From the NCBI GenBank assembly GCA_019448385.1, contig JAGTXO010000007.1, forward strand, positions 1,240,001-1,304,000: a DNA stretch of 64,000 nucleotides, in the 5' to 3' direction. Each line of letters opens with the position of its first letter. Positions within the stretch are counted from its first letter, which is position 1. Below, one piece after another: positions 54,554 through 63,895 of this stretch. Below the pieces are notes generated by a model, which saw only the letters and a program-made list of their open reading frames with translations, did not search any database and had not been told where the DNA came from. The translations under genes were made by a program, and so were the position numbers. This DNA comes from Diacronema lutheri. Taxonomy: Eukaryota; Haptophyta; Pavlovophyceae; Pavlovales; Pavlovaceae.

Positions 54554-55373
54554 GCGCGTGCTGGCGGCGGGCGGCGCGCGCGCGATGCTCGCCCGTGCGC
54601 AGGGCCGCTCGGCAGCGCGTTGGCTGCGCCGATTCCGTGGGCGCACCGGCGAGCCGGTTCTCCCGCCGTCGCGCGCCTTTCCGACCGCTCGCCGCGCGTT
54701 CGGCTCGAAGGCGGCGCGCGCGGTGTGGCCGTCGGCTCCATTGCCAATTTTACGCACGCGCTCGCACGCACGCGTTCGCACCGTGCGTGCGGCACGGGCT
54801 GGCGATGTGCACGTCTACGCTGCTCATCCTCAAGCTGTGCGGGCGCCACACGCTCCGCTCGTCGTTACTTCCGGGCTCGGCGGCGCTGATCGTGAACTCG
54901 TTGCGCCTTGTCGCGGACCTGGCGCGACGCGACCCAATGAATCGGGCAGCACTCCGCCGGTCCCGCAGGCACCCCTCTCGGGTGCGCTTGACACGTGACG
55001 CGTGGTCCTCCGAGGCCCTGCAGAATGCGGCCGGTCATCAAACCTTTTCCAAAAAATATAAAAAGAAAGACAAAACGTTTTCACAGCGCGGGCCGCGAGA
55101 CCAGCATCAGTCTGCGCAGGACCAGCTTCCACAGCGGCCTGCTCGATGACTTGAAGACCCCCCCCCCCCCCCCCCCCCCCCCACCCCACCCCCCCCCCCC
55201 CCCCCCCCCTTCCCTGGGCACGCGCGCACCGGCGCAGTCCCGACCAGTGGCTGGCAGGGCCACTGGCGGACGCGCGACGCTCGCCGCGCCCGTGGCGCGG
55301 ACGGCGCGTGGTCGACGAGCGGCGACAGTGCGGGCCGCGGCGCACGCGCGCTAGCCCGGTGACGCACGGCTGC
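54554..55373. other. Intergenic region of 820 bp, no supported gene
   Basis: A plus-strand frame from an ATG at 54585 begins like a presequence (MLARAQGRSAARWLRRFRG) but drifts into low complexity. Another frame near 54806 has a hydrophobic patch (STLLILKLCGRHTLRSSLLP). No splice junction links them convincingly. An A-rich stretch (CCAAAAAATATAAAAAG and on, 55038-55078) is unusual here, and a poly-C tract follows. The region may carry 3' sequences of the CDK gene. Confidence 0.5.
55158..55209. repeat. Poly-C tract with short interruptions
   Basis: About 50 bases of C broken only by two A. It lies in the spacer past the CDK gene's stop. Confidence 0.95.
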
Positions 55374-57351
55374 TTACGTTTCGCAGCCCGCCGCCGCGAA
55401 CCGGTGCGACACGCCGCGCTCGAGCCCGTACGCGATGCCGCCGTTCCCACCGGTGGCGAGCGTGTGGGCGGGCGCCTCGGAGGAGAGGGGGTACGAGCGT
55501 ACGCGCGCTGGTGGTGTGAGGCCCGTCGGCAAAGCCTCGGCCGCCGCCACAATGTCGACGCAGCCCGCGAGCGCGAGCGCGCACGGCCCGCCCGACGTGT
55601 GCGTCGCGCACTCGGCGGCCGCGTCGGCCGCTGGTCGCAGCGCGGGCAGGCTGGGCGTGCGGGCGAGGCCGTCGTCACACCGGCCCGTGTGCGCGCCGCA
55701 CGATGGAGCCTGCCCGTCAACGGGCGCGCTCGCCGAGCGCCTGATCTGCGGCGGGATCGCGCTCAACGGCGGCGCTGCGAGCGTTGGCCTGGCGGGCGGC
55801 GGCGCGGCCGGCGCGCAGGGCCACGGCGGCGCCAGGCCGCGGGGCTCGTCCGGCTGGTGGAAGTAGCGGTGCGCGAGGCTTTGGCGCGCCGTCGGGCGTC
55901 GCGACGGCTCGAACGCGAGCAGCTCCTGCGTGGCGGTGGACAAAGGGGCGCGCGCGCGGCGCGGCGGCGGCGCGGCGAGTGCATTGTGCGGTGAGGAGAG
56001 GGCGGATGGAAGGGGAGAGAAAGCGGAAAGGGACGAGAACGGTAAGGGGGGGGGGGGGATGAGAGGATGGTCGTGCGGTGAGCCGCTCGAGCGGCGGCAC
56101 GCGCGTCACGGCACGCGCGTCACGGCAGGCGCGCGGCGCACGCGCGGCGTACGGTGAGGAGGTCGAGCGCGGCGGAATCGTTGGCGAGCGCATGCGACGT
56201 GCGCAGCGCCGCGCGGATCACGTTTGGCAGCGTCTCGCCGCGCCACTTTGGGAAGGCTGGTTGAAAGGCGGGCAGCGAGCAGAGGCACGGCGCGTGGGCG
56301 GCCGTCGGCGTGCCGAGCGCGCGGAAGATGGTGAAGAGCTGGTCGATCTCAGAGTCGCCGCTGAACAGCGGCTTGCCCGTGAGCATCTCGGCGAAGATGC
56401 AGCCGACGGACCAGAGCTACGCGCCGGAGGAGGGGGGGGGGGGGGGAGGGCGGGGGCACGCTCAGGCGGCCACGTCGCGCGCCGGCGGCGCGCGGCGGCG
56501 GCGTGCGGCGCGCCGCGCGCGGACGCGGCGGTCTGCGCGCGCGGCGCGCAGCGCGACCCACGTCGAGCGCTGGCGTGCAGTGCGCGCATCCGAGCAGAAC
56601 CTCCGGCGCGCGGTACCAGAGCGTCACGACCTCGGTCGTGTAGGAACACGCGGGCAGCCGGAATGTGCGGCTGAGGCCAAAGTCGGCGAGGCGGAGCAGG
56701 CCGGTCGAGCGCTCGATGAGCAGGTTCTGCGGCTTGAGGTCGCGATGCAGCACGCGGCGAGAGTGGCAGTAGGACAGTCCGGAAAGCAGCTGGAACATGT
56801 AGGACTGGATGGTTGGCATCGAGAGGCCGCACACCTGCGTGTCCATGCACTGCTTCAGGTCCGTGTCGACCAGGTCAAAGACGAGGTATAGGCTGCGCGG
56901 CAGCTGCACAACGTCGAGCAATCTGTGCACCACCATTACGTGCGGCGCGCGTGCGCAAGCGGGCGAGCAGACGCGCCGCTCAGCGCGCGCGGTGTGCGCG
57001 GCGCGGCGCGTGCGCGCAGCGCCCGCGCGCGCCGCCGTCACCGAATGATGTTGCGGTGCGACAGCTGCTTTAGAAGTGAAACCTCACGGATGGCCGTGGT
57101 GGGGATGCCGTCCTCGTCGAGGTCGAGACGGATCTTCTTGAGCGCGATCGCGCGCTTGTCGCACAGGTCCATCGCCTTGAACACAACGCCGTACGTCCCT
57201 GCACCCCGGCGCGCTCGCGCGCGCGGCGCGCGTGAGGAGCGCGGGCGCGCGTCGCGCGCGATGGCGCGCGCGCGGCGAAGGCGGGTATGCGTCGCGCCAC
57301 GCGGCTGCGCACACCCTCGCCGACTTTCTCGATGATGTGGTAGCGCTCCAT
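55374..57351 (-). CDS. Cyclin-dependent kinase with PTTAIRE motif
   Basis: Five exons, 57351-57315, 57198-57042, 56922-56562, 56416-56153 and 55925-55374, join in phase to 456 residues. The kinase core is complete: [10 protein letters not shown] across the first junction, ALKKIRL, the cyclin-binding helix PTTAIRE (PSTAIRE variant), [45 protein letters not shown] and [20 protein letters not shown]. This is a CDK1/2/5-type kinase that would need a cyclin partner. The region after the core (about 150 residues, Ala/Pro/Ser/Thr-rich) is not part of usual CDKs of this group. Introns are 116, 119, 145 and 227 bp and three contain long G or C runs or CG alternation. Divergent from the second AIG1-like gene, whose gap is AT-rich (57411-57475). 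Confidence 0.93.
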
Positions 57352-57531
57352 TCTCACGCCCACCCTTCGCGACGCGTGCCGAACCGTGCGCCCGTACGCG
57401 GAGCGCGTACTGAAAAAATTAATTAAATATCGATCGGTTATGGGATTTGGCAACCGGAATGATTATCGGATTCCTTCAAGAATTTTACGCACGTTTTCGA
57501 GCCTAAAGACAGTTTGAAAAGCGGCGCCGAC

Positions 57532-58386
57532 ATGTCCGTGGCGGCGTGCCGCGCGATCTGGGTTGTGGCGACGGTGGGAAGCCTGCGTGCGCTCGCGCTC
57601 GTCGAGCGCGCGAGCCTGACCGCAGCACCGCCGCCGCCGTCGCTCGCTCTCCTTGCCTTCCGCGCCACCGCGGCCGCCGCGTGGGTTGCCACGCTCGTCG
57701 ACTCGTACGCCGACACGCGCGGCCTCGAGATCACGCACCGCGGGCGCGTGGTGACCGTGCGGCACAGCGGGCGCTTCGTCACGTTCACGCTGTGGTGCAA
57801 CTGCGTGTTTGCGTGCTACTGGCTGAGTGCGACCGCATGCTCGGCGTATGCCGTCGCCGACGGCGATGCGCCCGCATGGCTCAGCGCCCTGAGCCTGCTG
57901 CTGTGGGAGGTCGCCTTCCCGCTCAGCTGGTTGGTCGCGGCCGTGGTGTCGTACGTGCTCATCCCCGTCGCCGCGAAGCGAGAACCCGCCAAGGTAGAGA
58001 TCCTCCTCCGTTGGAGGCCACAGTTCCTGCACAACGGCTACGTGCTCGCGGCCGCGCTCGAGGCGCTGCTCGCCCGCCCGCCCATGGTGTGGTCGCACCT
58101 TCCGCTGATGGTGCTCTTCGGCATGACGTACATTGCGTTCGCCTGGCTGATGCATGCGCGGCTGCGCGTCTACGCCTACATTTTCATCGATCCCACCTTC
58201 AGTTGGGCGCCCGTCGCGTACGTGGCGCTGATGCTCGCGTCGACGGGCTGCTTTGCCGGCTGCTGCGCGCTCACACAGCATCTCGGCGAAACGCAGGCGC
58301 CGCGCGCGACGGGCGCGGCGATGCTCGCCGCGGCGCTTGGCACGTGCACGTGGCGCGCGCCCGTGGCGGCTCGCAGCAAGCTCTGA
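57532..58386 (+). CDS. Polytopic membrane protein, AIG1/rolling-stone-like paralogue
   Basis: A 284-residue intronless product with about seven hydrophobic helices. Its C-terminal half repeats the layout of the protein encoded at 46695-47654: WRPQFLHNGYVLAAALEALL, then RPPMVWSHLPLMVLFG, then MTYIAFAWL, then YAYIFIDPTFSW. Shared features are a His-Asn pair, a later His inside a helix, YIAF/FIAF-x-W, and an aromatic [FY]-[IF]-[FL]-D segment. This supports common descent within the window. Function is unknown; the family link to AIG1 hydrolases is tentative. The frame opens with TTG; the first ATG is 57532. Its stop is only 3 bp from the stop of the facing gene, and a small CTCTG...CAGAG inverted repeat (58381-58397) spans both. 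Confidence 0.75.
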   Translation: MSVAACRAIWVVATVGSLRALALVERASLTAAPPPPSLALLAFRATAAAAWVATLVDSYADTRGLEITHRGRVVTVRHSGRFVTFTLWCNCVFACYWLSATACSAYAVADGDAPAWLSALSLLLWEVAFPLSWLVAAVVSYVLIPVAAKREPAKVEILLRWRPQFLHNGYVLAAALEALLARPPMVWSHLPLMVLFGMTYIAFAWLMHARLRVYAYIFIDPTFSWAPVAYVALMLASTGCFAGCCALTQHLGETQAPRATGAAMLAAALGTCTWRAPVAARSKL

Positions 58387-58389
58387 ACT

Positions 58390-59977
58390 TCACAGAGGCC
58401 CGGGGTCCTTGATGTCTTTCAGAGCGATCTCTCGTTGGTTGATATTAATCTTGTCAGCGTCGCACCTCCCCTCCGCAAAGTGCGCGCCCAGATGGCGATG
58501 GACAGTGCTCCGCTGCCGCGCGCGCGCGCGTGAGAGCTTGTTGATGCCGGCGGCGTGCAGCTGCTGCTCGAAAATCTTCTCGCTGTGCGCGACGAGCGCG
58601 TGCGAAGCGGCCTGCTGCCGCTCGAGCTTCACCAGCGCCGCGCGCGCTCTGCTCTCGCCTTCGGCGAGCTCGACGTCGCCGGGCGCGCACGCCGCGTGCT
58701 CCGCCTGTGCCGCCGCCGGCGTGCGCCGCTCGCCCTTGCCCTGCTCGCTGCGCCGCTCGCCGTCCGCAGGAGTTGACCGAGCGTCGGCGGCGGCGCTCTC
58801 GTCGTCGTCAGCAGCCGCGTCCGAATCGCTCTCCTCGTCCGAGGCCGTCTGTCGCCACGCCTCGCCCGAGCTCACGCGCGCGCGCGCCGTGCTCAGCCGT
58901 CGGCGGTTCCGCTCGGCGCGCTCGCGCTTGGCCGCGCTCACCGCGTCGAAGAGGCCGAGCGCCAGGCCACGGCGGTAGCTCTCGCGCGCGGCCTTGGTGA
59001 ACGCCGCCGCGCTGCGCACGCCCGACAACTCCGCGCCGCCTCGCCGCGCAAACTCGGACGGGTCCACCTGCAGCGCGCGCGCAACCGGGCGGGGGCGGAG
59101 CGCGGCATGCAGCCGCGAGGGCGCGGGGCGTGGGTCGAGCGAACGCGGCCGCGTGCGAGCGCTCGCGCGACGGCCGCGCGCCGCGCGCGCGGGCATGCGC
59201 GCCCACCTCGTGCGCCGCGCCCATCTTGACGATGCGGTTGCACACGGCGGAGAAGGCGACGGCCGCGAGCTGCGCGCCGGACGTCACGCCGTAGAAGGTG
59301 AAGGAGGACAAGCCGATGGCGGCGTCGCGATTGAAGTACCAGCGCACCGAAAAGTTCTCCGCCGCGGCGGCGGCCGCGTTGCTCGTCCACTCGGGGATGT
59401 TGACACCGCGGTTGGTGCACGGGTTGTATAGTTCGACACTCGCAGAGCCACCCGCGAGGCTCGCGGCCGCGCCGGCTGAGCCCTCCTCCTCCGCGTCGGC
59501 GAGAAGCCGCGCCTTGTCCAAATTGAAGCGGTGGAGCAGCCGCTCGGCGAGGCGCATTGCGCTGTTCGCCTCTGCCTCGGGCGTGCCCGCGTGCAGGCCT
59601 CGCGCGAGCATCTTTTTGACGCGCCGCTTGATCGCAGCGAGCTCCGCGTCCTCCTCCCCCTCGCGCGGCGAGGGCGGCGCGCAGCCGGTGGCGCCGCCGA
59701 TCGGGCCGGACACAACGCGCGCGCAGATCGTCGCCGCCGTCACATCGTCGCCGCGCTTCCCGCGTACGCGCGCGCGCTTGCGCGGGCGCGCGCCGCGCGC
59801 GCCGGGCGTGCTCGGCCGCCACTCGTCGCCGTCATCGCCGCCGTCGCCGCCGCCGGTCAGATCGATGTGCCGCCCCTCCACGCGCGCGCGCGCCATCCTC
59901 TCCTCGCGCGCCTCCACTTGCGTGCGCTCCGCCGTGAGCTGCACGCCTTCCGAGCTGTCGCTGTCGTCGTCGTCCAT
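58390..59977 (-). CDS. DUF2786-domain nuclear-type protein
   Basis: Two exons, 59977-59207 and 59067-58390 (482 residues; 139-bp intron, phase 0, donor GTGGGC). The N terminus is acidic (MDDDDSDSSEG) with basic clusters (PRKRARVRGKRG) that could be nuclear targeting signals. Residues ~115-160 fit DUF2786 (AIKRRVKKMLARGLH, EANSAMRLAERLLHRFNLD). A ~100-residue region that usually follows DUF2786 comes next (SFTFYGVTSGAQLAAVAFSA, NRIVKMGAAHE) and continues across the splice junction (FTKAARESYRRGLALGL). The C-terminal third is charged coiled-coil-like sequence. DUF2786 has no established biochemical role; it occurs in bacteria, phages and scattered eukaryotes. The ATG at 59977 is the first in frame. 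Confidence 0.8.
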
Positions 59978-60019
59978 GTCGCGCCCTCGCTCCCGCGCTC
60001 CGTCCCAGTGTTGACTATA

Positions 60020-60054
<35 letters not shown>
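60020..60054. repeat. Poly-G tract
   Basis: Thirty-five G in the 85-bp gap between the DUF2786 gene start and the 3' end of the PAN-like gene, both on the minus strand. Confidence 0.95.
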
Positions 60055-60056
<2 letters not shown>

Positions 60057-60062
60057 TACAGC

Positions 60063-61121
60063 CTACCTCCAGTTTGCGCGTGCGGACGGCGTGTCGGCGC
60101 TCACGCGCGCGCCGCGCGGGACGACGACGCCAGCGGTCCACTCGACCCACTCGGGCGCGGTCGCGTGCGTCCTCCGATATGCGTCGGTGTATCGACCCTT
60201 CATGTTGAACTGCGGGCGCGTCGGATCGTCCTGGTGCTTGAGCCAGCACTGGCCGCTCATGTCGCCCGGCGGCAGCGCGGCGGGCGCAAAGCACTTTGGC
60301 TTCGCGCAGAAGACGAAAACGTTGCACACAAACCACGTCGGCGCGACGGGCAGCCACGCGCGGCACTTGTCCGCGCAGTCGGCGGCGGACGCCGCGCGGT
60401 GCTTGTCGCCCCACCGGATCGCGTAGCCGTCAAAGTCCGTGTGATTGAAAATGAGCGCCTCGCGGTCGAGCGCAAACTCGGCGAGGCCGCGCTCCTTGCC
60501 GCCCTGCTCGATCGCCCACTTGATCGCGCGCGGCACGTCCGGCAGCCGCGTGACGCCCGTTGCGCTCAGCGCGCGCATCGACGCGGGCGCGCTGAAGCCC
60601 CCTTCGATCATGCCCTGCACGACGGCCGCGGGGTAGGGCACGTCGCACTGCGCCACCGCCTCGCACCACGTGCGCCAAAAGCTGCCGCACCACGCCTTGC
60701 ACGGCGCCGCGGCCGCGCCAACCGCCGCCGCCGCCGGTGGCGTGGGGCTCGCGCGCGCGGTGGCGGGCGCCGGTGCGGCGGTGCGCCCCGCGCGCTGCGG
60801 CGCGGGCGCAGCGGCGGCGCCTGCCGCCGCCGCGGCAACAGGCGCCGACGTGGCGGCGCCCACCGCAACACCGCCGCGCGGCTCCGCTCGCGCGGCGCGC
60901 GGTCCGCTCCGCGCGGCGTCTGCCGACGACGGCGCCGCCCAGCGCGCGGCCGCGCGAGCCGCCGCGGCCGCTGGGCGCACGCGCGGTCCTGCGGCAATGG
61001 CGGCACGCACGTTGGCGCGCGCGTCGGCGCGGCGCACAAGGACGGGGTGGTACGCGAGCGCGACCACGAGCGCGACCGTCATGCCCCCGAGCACGACGGC
61101 GCACTTCCCGCCTCGCGCCAT
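60063..61121 (-). CDS. Membrane-anchored protein with Cys-rich PAN-like lumenal domain
   Basis: A 352-residue intronless product. One hydrophobic helix near the N terminus (CAVVLGGMTVALVVALAY) with basic residues before it suggests a type II membrane protein. An Ala/Pro-rich stalk of about 110 residues follows. The C-terminal ~210 residues have regularly spaced Cys and Trp (CKAWCGSFWRTWCEAVAQC, then CADKCRAW, WFVCNVFVFC, CFAP, GQCWLKHQ), which recalls PAN/apple-type disulfide domains with their final C-x-W-K strand. Such domains bind carbohydrate or protein. The type II topology resembles Golgi enzymes, but no glycosyltransferase motif is seen. Divergent from the YeiH-like gene, 53 bp between ATGs with a CCAAT box. 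Confidence 0.75.
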   Translation of the reverse strand: MARGGKCAVVLGGMTVALVVALAYHPVLVRRADARANVRAAIAAGPRVRPAAAAARAAARWAAPSSADAARSGPRAARAEPRGGVAVGAATSAPVAAAAAGAAAAPAPQRAGRTAAPAPATARASPTPPAAAAVGAAAAPCKAWCGSFWRTWCEAVAQCDVPYPAAVVQGMIEGGFSAPASMRALSATGVTRLPDVPRAIKWAIEQGGKERGLAEFALDREALIFNHTDFDGYAIRWGDKHRAASAADCADKCRAWLPVAPTWFVCNVFVFCAKPKCFAPAALPPGDMSGQCWLKHQDDPTRPQFNMKGRYTDAYRRTHATAPEWVEWTAGVVVPRGARVSADTPSARANWR

Positions 61122-61174
61122 GTTCGGACCAATGAGAGACCAGAGACCAGATTCGACAGCACCGCGCTTTGAGG

Positions 61175-62365
61175 ATGTTGCGCGCCGTCCGCACGTTGGC
61201 GCCGGGGCTCGCGGCGAGCGCCGGCGTCGCGTCCGGCGCGGCGCTCGTCGCGTCGCAGCTGCCCGAGACGTGGCACGTGTCGGCCATCCCCGTGAGCATC
61301 GTGCTCGGCGCGGCGGCCGCCAATGGGCCGCTCAAGGCGCACGCGGCGCTGCTCAAGCCGGGCGTCGGCGCGGCGACGTCGACCGTGCTGCGCGCTGGCG
61401 TGATCTGCGCGGGCGCCAAGCTCTCGGCGATGCAGGTGCTCTGGCTTGGCTGGGCGACGGTGCCGGCCGCGGCCACTGCCGTGACCGTCGGCATGGTCGC
61501 AATCCCCCGGCTCGCGGCGTGGGCCGGGCTCGCGCCGCGGCTGGGAGCGCTCATCGCGTCGGGCACGAGCGTGTGCGGCGTGACGGCCATCTCGGCGGTG
61601 GGCCCGGCGATTGGCGCGTCGCAGGCGGAGGTTGCGATCGCCGTCGCCAACGTCGTCGCCTTTGGCTCGCTCGCGATGCTGCTGCATCCGCACGTCGCGC
61701 ACCGCGTGCTGCCCGCGGACGACAGCGCGTCGATCGGCCTCTTCCTCGGGCTCGCGGTGCACGACACGGCGCAGGTGATGGGCAGCGCGGCCGCGTATGC
61801 CGAGCAGTACGCGGACACCGCCGTCGTCTCCGCCGCCGCCGTCGCCAAGCTGACGCGCAACCTCGCGCTCGCCGCGGTCGTGCCGCTCATGGCCGCGCGG
61901 CACGCGCCGGGCGCAGCGGCGGGCAAGGGGCTCAGCGCGGGCACGCTCGCTAAGGCGGTACCGACGTTTGTGCTCGGCTTCGTCATGATGGCGCTCGCGC
62001 GCTCAGCGGGCGACGCGCAGCTCGCAGCGGGCGGCAAAGCGGCCGGACTCCTCGGCCGCGACGCGTGGGCGCAGTGCACCGAGCTCGTGGGCGGCGTGCT
62101 CTCGACCAAGCTGCTGCTGCCGTGGGCGATGGCTGCCGTCGGCCTCTCCGTCAACGTTGGCGCATTCGCCGGCGTCGGCTGGGCGCCGTTTGCCGTCGGC
62201 GCCGCGGGCGCGGCGCTCGTTGGGTCGTCCGGGCTGGCGGCCGCCGTGTGCGCGTCGCGCGTGCGTGCGGCCAGCGGAAATGCCGCGCGCGCGCGTGCAA
62301 TTGAGCGCGCGCCGGAGCCGACGCTCACCGCCGTGCGCGCCGCGGCCGCGGCGCCGGCGGCGTGA
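61175..62365 (+). CDS. YeiH-type putative sulfate exporter family protein (UPF0324)
   Basis: A 396-residue intronless product with about ten hydrophobic helices. The family hallmark GTSVCGVTAISAVGPAIGAS is near residue 130, and a second conserved segment SIGLFLGLAVHDTAQVMGSA is near residue 188. The last third keeps the helical pattern. The family is mainly bacterial (YeiH); substrate is unproven, with sulfate and sulfonate export suggested for relatives. The basic, Ser/Ala-rich N terminus (MLRAVRTLAPGLAASAGVAS) could target a mitochondrion or plastid, which would fit acquisition from an endosymbiont. That is inference. The frame opens with TTG; the first ATG is 61175. Confidence 0.88.
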   Translation: MLRAVRTLAPGLAASAGVASGAALVASQLPETWHVSAIPVSIVLGAAAANGPLKAHAALLKPGVGAATSTVLRAGVICAGAKLSAMQVLWLGWATVPAAATAVTVGMVAIPRLAAWAGLAPRLGALIASGTSVCGVTAISAVGPAIGASQAEVAIAVANVVAFGSLAMLLHPHVAHRVLPADDSASIGLFLGLAVHDTAQVMGSAAAYAEQYADTAVVSAAAVAKLTRNLALAAVVPLMAARHAPGAAAGKGLSAGTLAKAVPTFVLGFVMMALARSAGDAQLAAGGKAAGLLGRDAWAQCTELVGGVLSTKLLLPWAMAAVGLSVNVGAFAGVGWAPFAVGAAGAALVGSSGLAAAVCASRVRAASGNAARARAIERAPEPTLTAVRAAAAAPAA

Positions 62366-62374
62366 ACGGCGCCA

Positions 62375-62415
<41 letters not shown>

Positions 62416-62627
62416 CTGGGGCGAAGAGATGCGCGCGCTGATGGTTGGGCATATGAGCGAAAGCAAGGCACCCCTCGAGGGATCACACCGAGTCAGACCT
62501 CCTCGTCGTGCGAGCTGTTTTGGTCTGTCGAGTGTGGAAGGCCCGAGAGAGTCGGGCCGTCGGCCCGTCGCAGACTCGCAAGTCGCAATCGTGATCGGCG
62601 CATCGCCGGTGCGGCGTGGTGAGAACG
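62366..62627. other. Spacer with poly-G tract and a 7-bp hairpin
   Basis: A run of 41 G (62375-62415) begins nine bases after the YeiH-like stop. GGCCCGA (62540-62546) and TCGGGCC (62552-62558) form a perfect hairpin about 70 bp before the next gene's ATG. No gene is seen. Confidence 0.8.
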
Positions 62628-63854
62628 ATGGCGATGCGCGGAGTGCGCGGCGCGGCGCCGGTGCTGCGCGGCGTCGTCTTCGACATGGACGGGACGCTCA
62701 CCAAGGCGAGCATCAACTTCCGCGACATGTACGCGCGCTGCGGCGTGCCGCCGTCCGAGGATCTCCTGCGCGCGATCGGCGCGATGCCGCCGGCGCGCGC
62801 GGCGGCCGCGCGCGCCGTCGTCGAGGAGCTGGAGGCGGAGGGGCGGCGAAATCTCGAGCTGTGCGCGGGCGTGCCCGAGCTGGCGCGCTGGTTGGGCGAG
62901 CGCGGCGTGCGCATGGCGCTCGTCACGCGCAACTCGGCGCTCACCGTGCGCCACCTGCGCGACGCGCTGTGGGCGCCAGCGGGGCTCGCGCCGCTCGACC
63001 CGGCGCTCAGCCGCGAGGACGACGTCGGCCCGCCCAAGCCAGATCCGGCGGCGCTGCGTGCGATCGCGACGCACTGGGACGTGCCGCTCGGCGATGGCAT
63101 CGTGATGGTCGGCGACTCGCCAAAGTTCGACGTCACTTTTGGCAAGGCGGCGGGCGTCGCAACAGCGCTCGTCGGCACGGTGCGCCGCGCCGACGATCTG
63201 ACCGCCGGCGACGGCGGTGCGGACTTTGTGGTGGAGGATCTAACGCAGCTGCCCGCGCTGCTCGAGCGTAGCTACCGCACGCGCGTGCTCACCGTGCCCG
63301 CGCCGCCCCTCGCCAAGCACGAAGCGCCCAGCCCCCCGGCCGACGGCATCGCGGCCGCGGCCGCACGCGGCGACGTGCGCGCGCTCGCCGCCGCGCCCGC
63401 GCACGCGCTCGACGAGCCGGACGGCAGCGGCAACACGCCGCTCATCTGGGCGGCCGACGCCGGCCACGTCGACGCCGTGCGCCACCTCCTCGCCGCGGGC
63501 GCCGAGCCGAACGCGCGCGGCTTCCTCGGCGCGACGGCGCTCTCGCGCGCGTGCCGGCGCGGGCAGTGCGACGTGATCGGCGCGCTGCTCGCCGGCGCGG
63601 ACGGGCGCGCGCGCGCGGACGCGGACATCCCGAACGACAAGTGGCAGTACCCGCTCCACTTCGCCGCGTTCAAGAAGCACGCCGAGGCGGTGCGGCTGCT
63701 GCTCGAGCACGGCGCGAGCACCACGGTCTCGGACCGCAAGGGGCGGACGCCGGCGGAGGACACGTCGGTGCCGGCGATCCGCGACGCGATCCTTGCCGAG
63801 CGCGCGCGCAGGGTGTCGCGCTCGGGCATCGCGCCGGGGAAGAGCCTCTCCTGA
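62628..63854 (+). CDS. HAD-superfamily hydrolase fused to ankyrin repeats
   Basis: A 408-residue intronless product. Residues ~15-225 are a HAD phosphatase of the phosphoglycolate-phosphatase-like group: motif I VVFDMDGTL with the Asp nucleophile, a helical cap, motif II ALVTRN, the motif III lysine in GPPKPDP and motif IV VGDSPKFD. All catalytic positions are present. Residues ~245-395 are ankyrin repeats (GNTPLIWAADAGHVDAVRHL, ATALSRACRRGQCDVIGALL, YPLHFAAFKKHAEAVRLLLE). The ankyrin part may tether the enzyme to a partner or recruit a substrate; neither can be read from sequence. The frame opens with GTG; the first ATG is 62628 with a second at 62634. It converges on a gene running off the right edge. 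Confidence 0.92.
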   Translation: MAMRGVRGAAPVLRGVVFDMDGTLTKASINFRDMYARCGVPPSEDLLRAIGAMPPARAAAARAVVEELEAEGRRNLELCAGVPELARWLGERGVRMALVTRNSALTVRHLRDALWAPAGLAPLDPALSREDDVGPPKPDPAALRAIATHWDVPLGDGIVMVGDSPKFDVTFGKAAGVATALVGTVRRADDLTAGDGGADFVVEDLTQLPALLERSYRTRVLTVPAPPLAKHEAPSPPADGIAAAAARGDVRALAAAPAHALDEPDGSGNTPLIWAADAGHVDAVRHLLAAGAEPNARGFLGATALSRACRRGQCDVIGALLAGADGRARADADIPNDKWQYPLHFAAFKKHAEAVRLLLEHGASTTVSDRKGRTPAEDTSVPAIRDAILAERARRVSRSGIAPGKSLS

Positions 63855-63895
63855 AGCAAAGCCTGGGGCCCTAGGTAGCCAGCGCTCGAAGGGGC

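Noticed and set aside
54585-54998. Presequence-like frame downstream of the 54-residue gene
   Set aside because: Only the first ~20 residues look convincing. The remainder is low complexity, and no splice site links it to the hydrophobic frame nearby.
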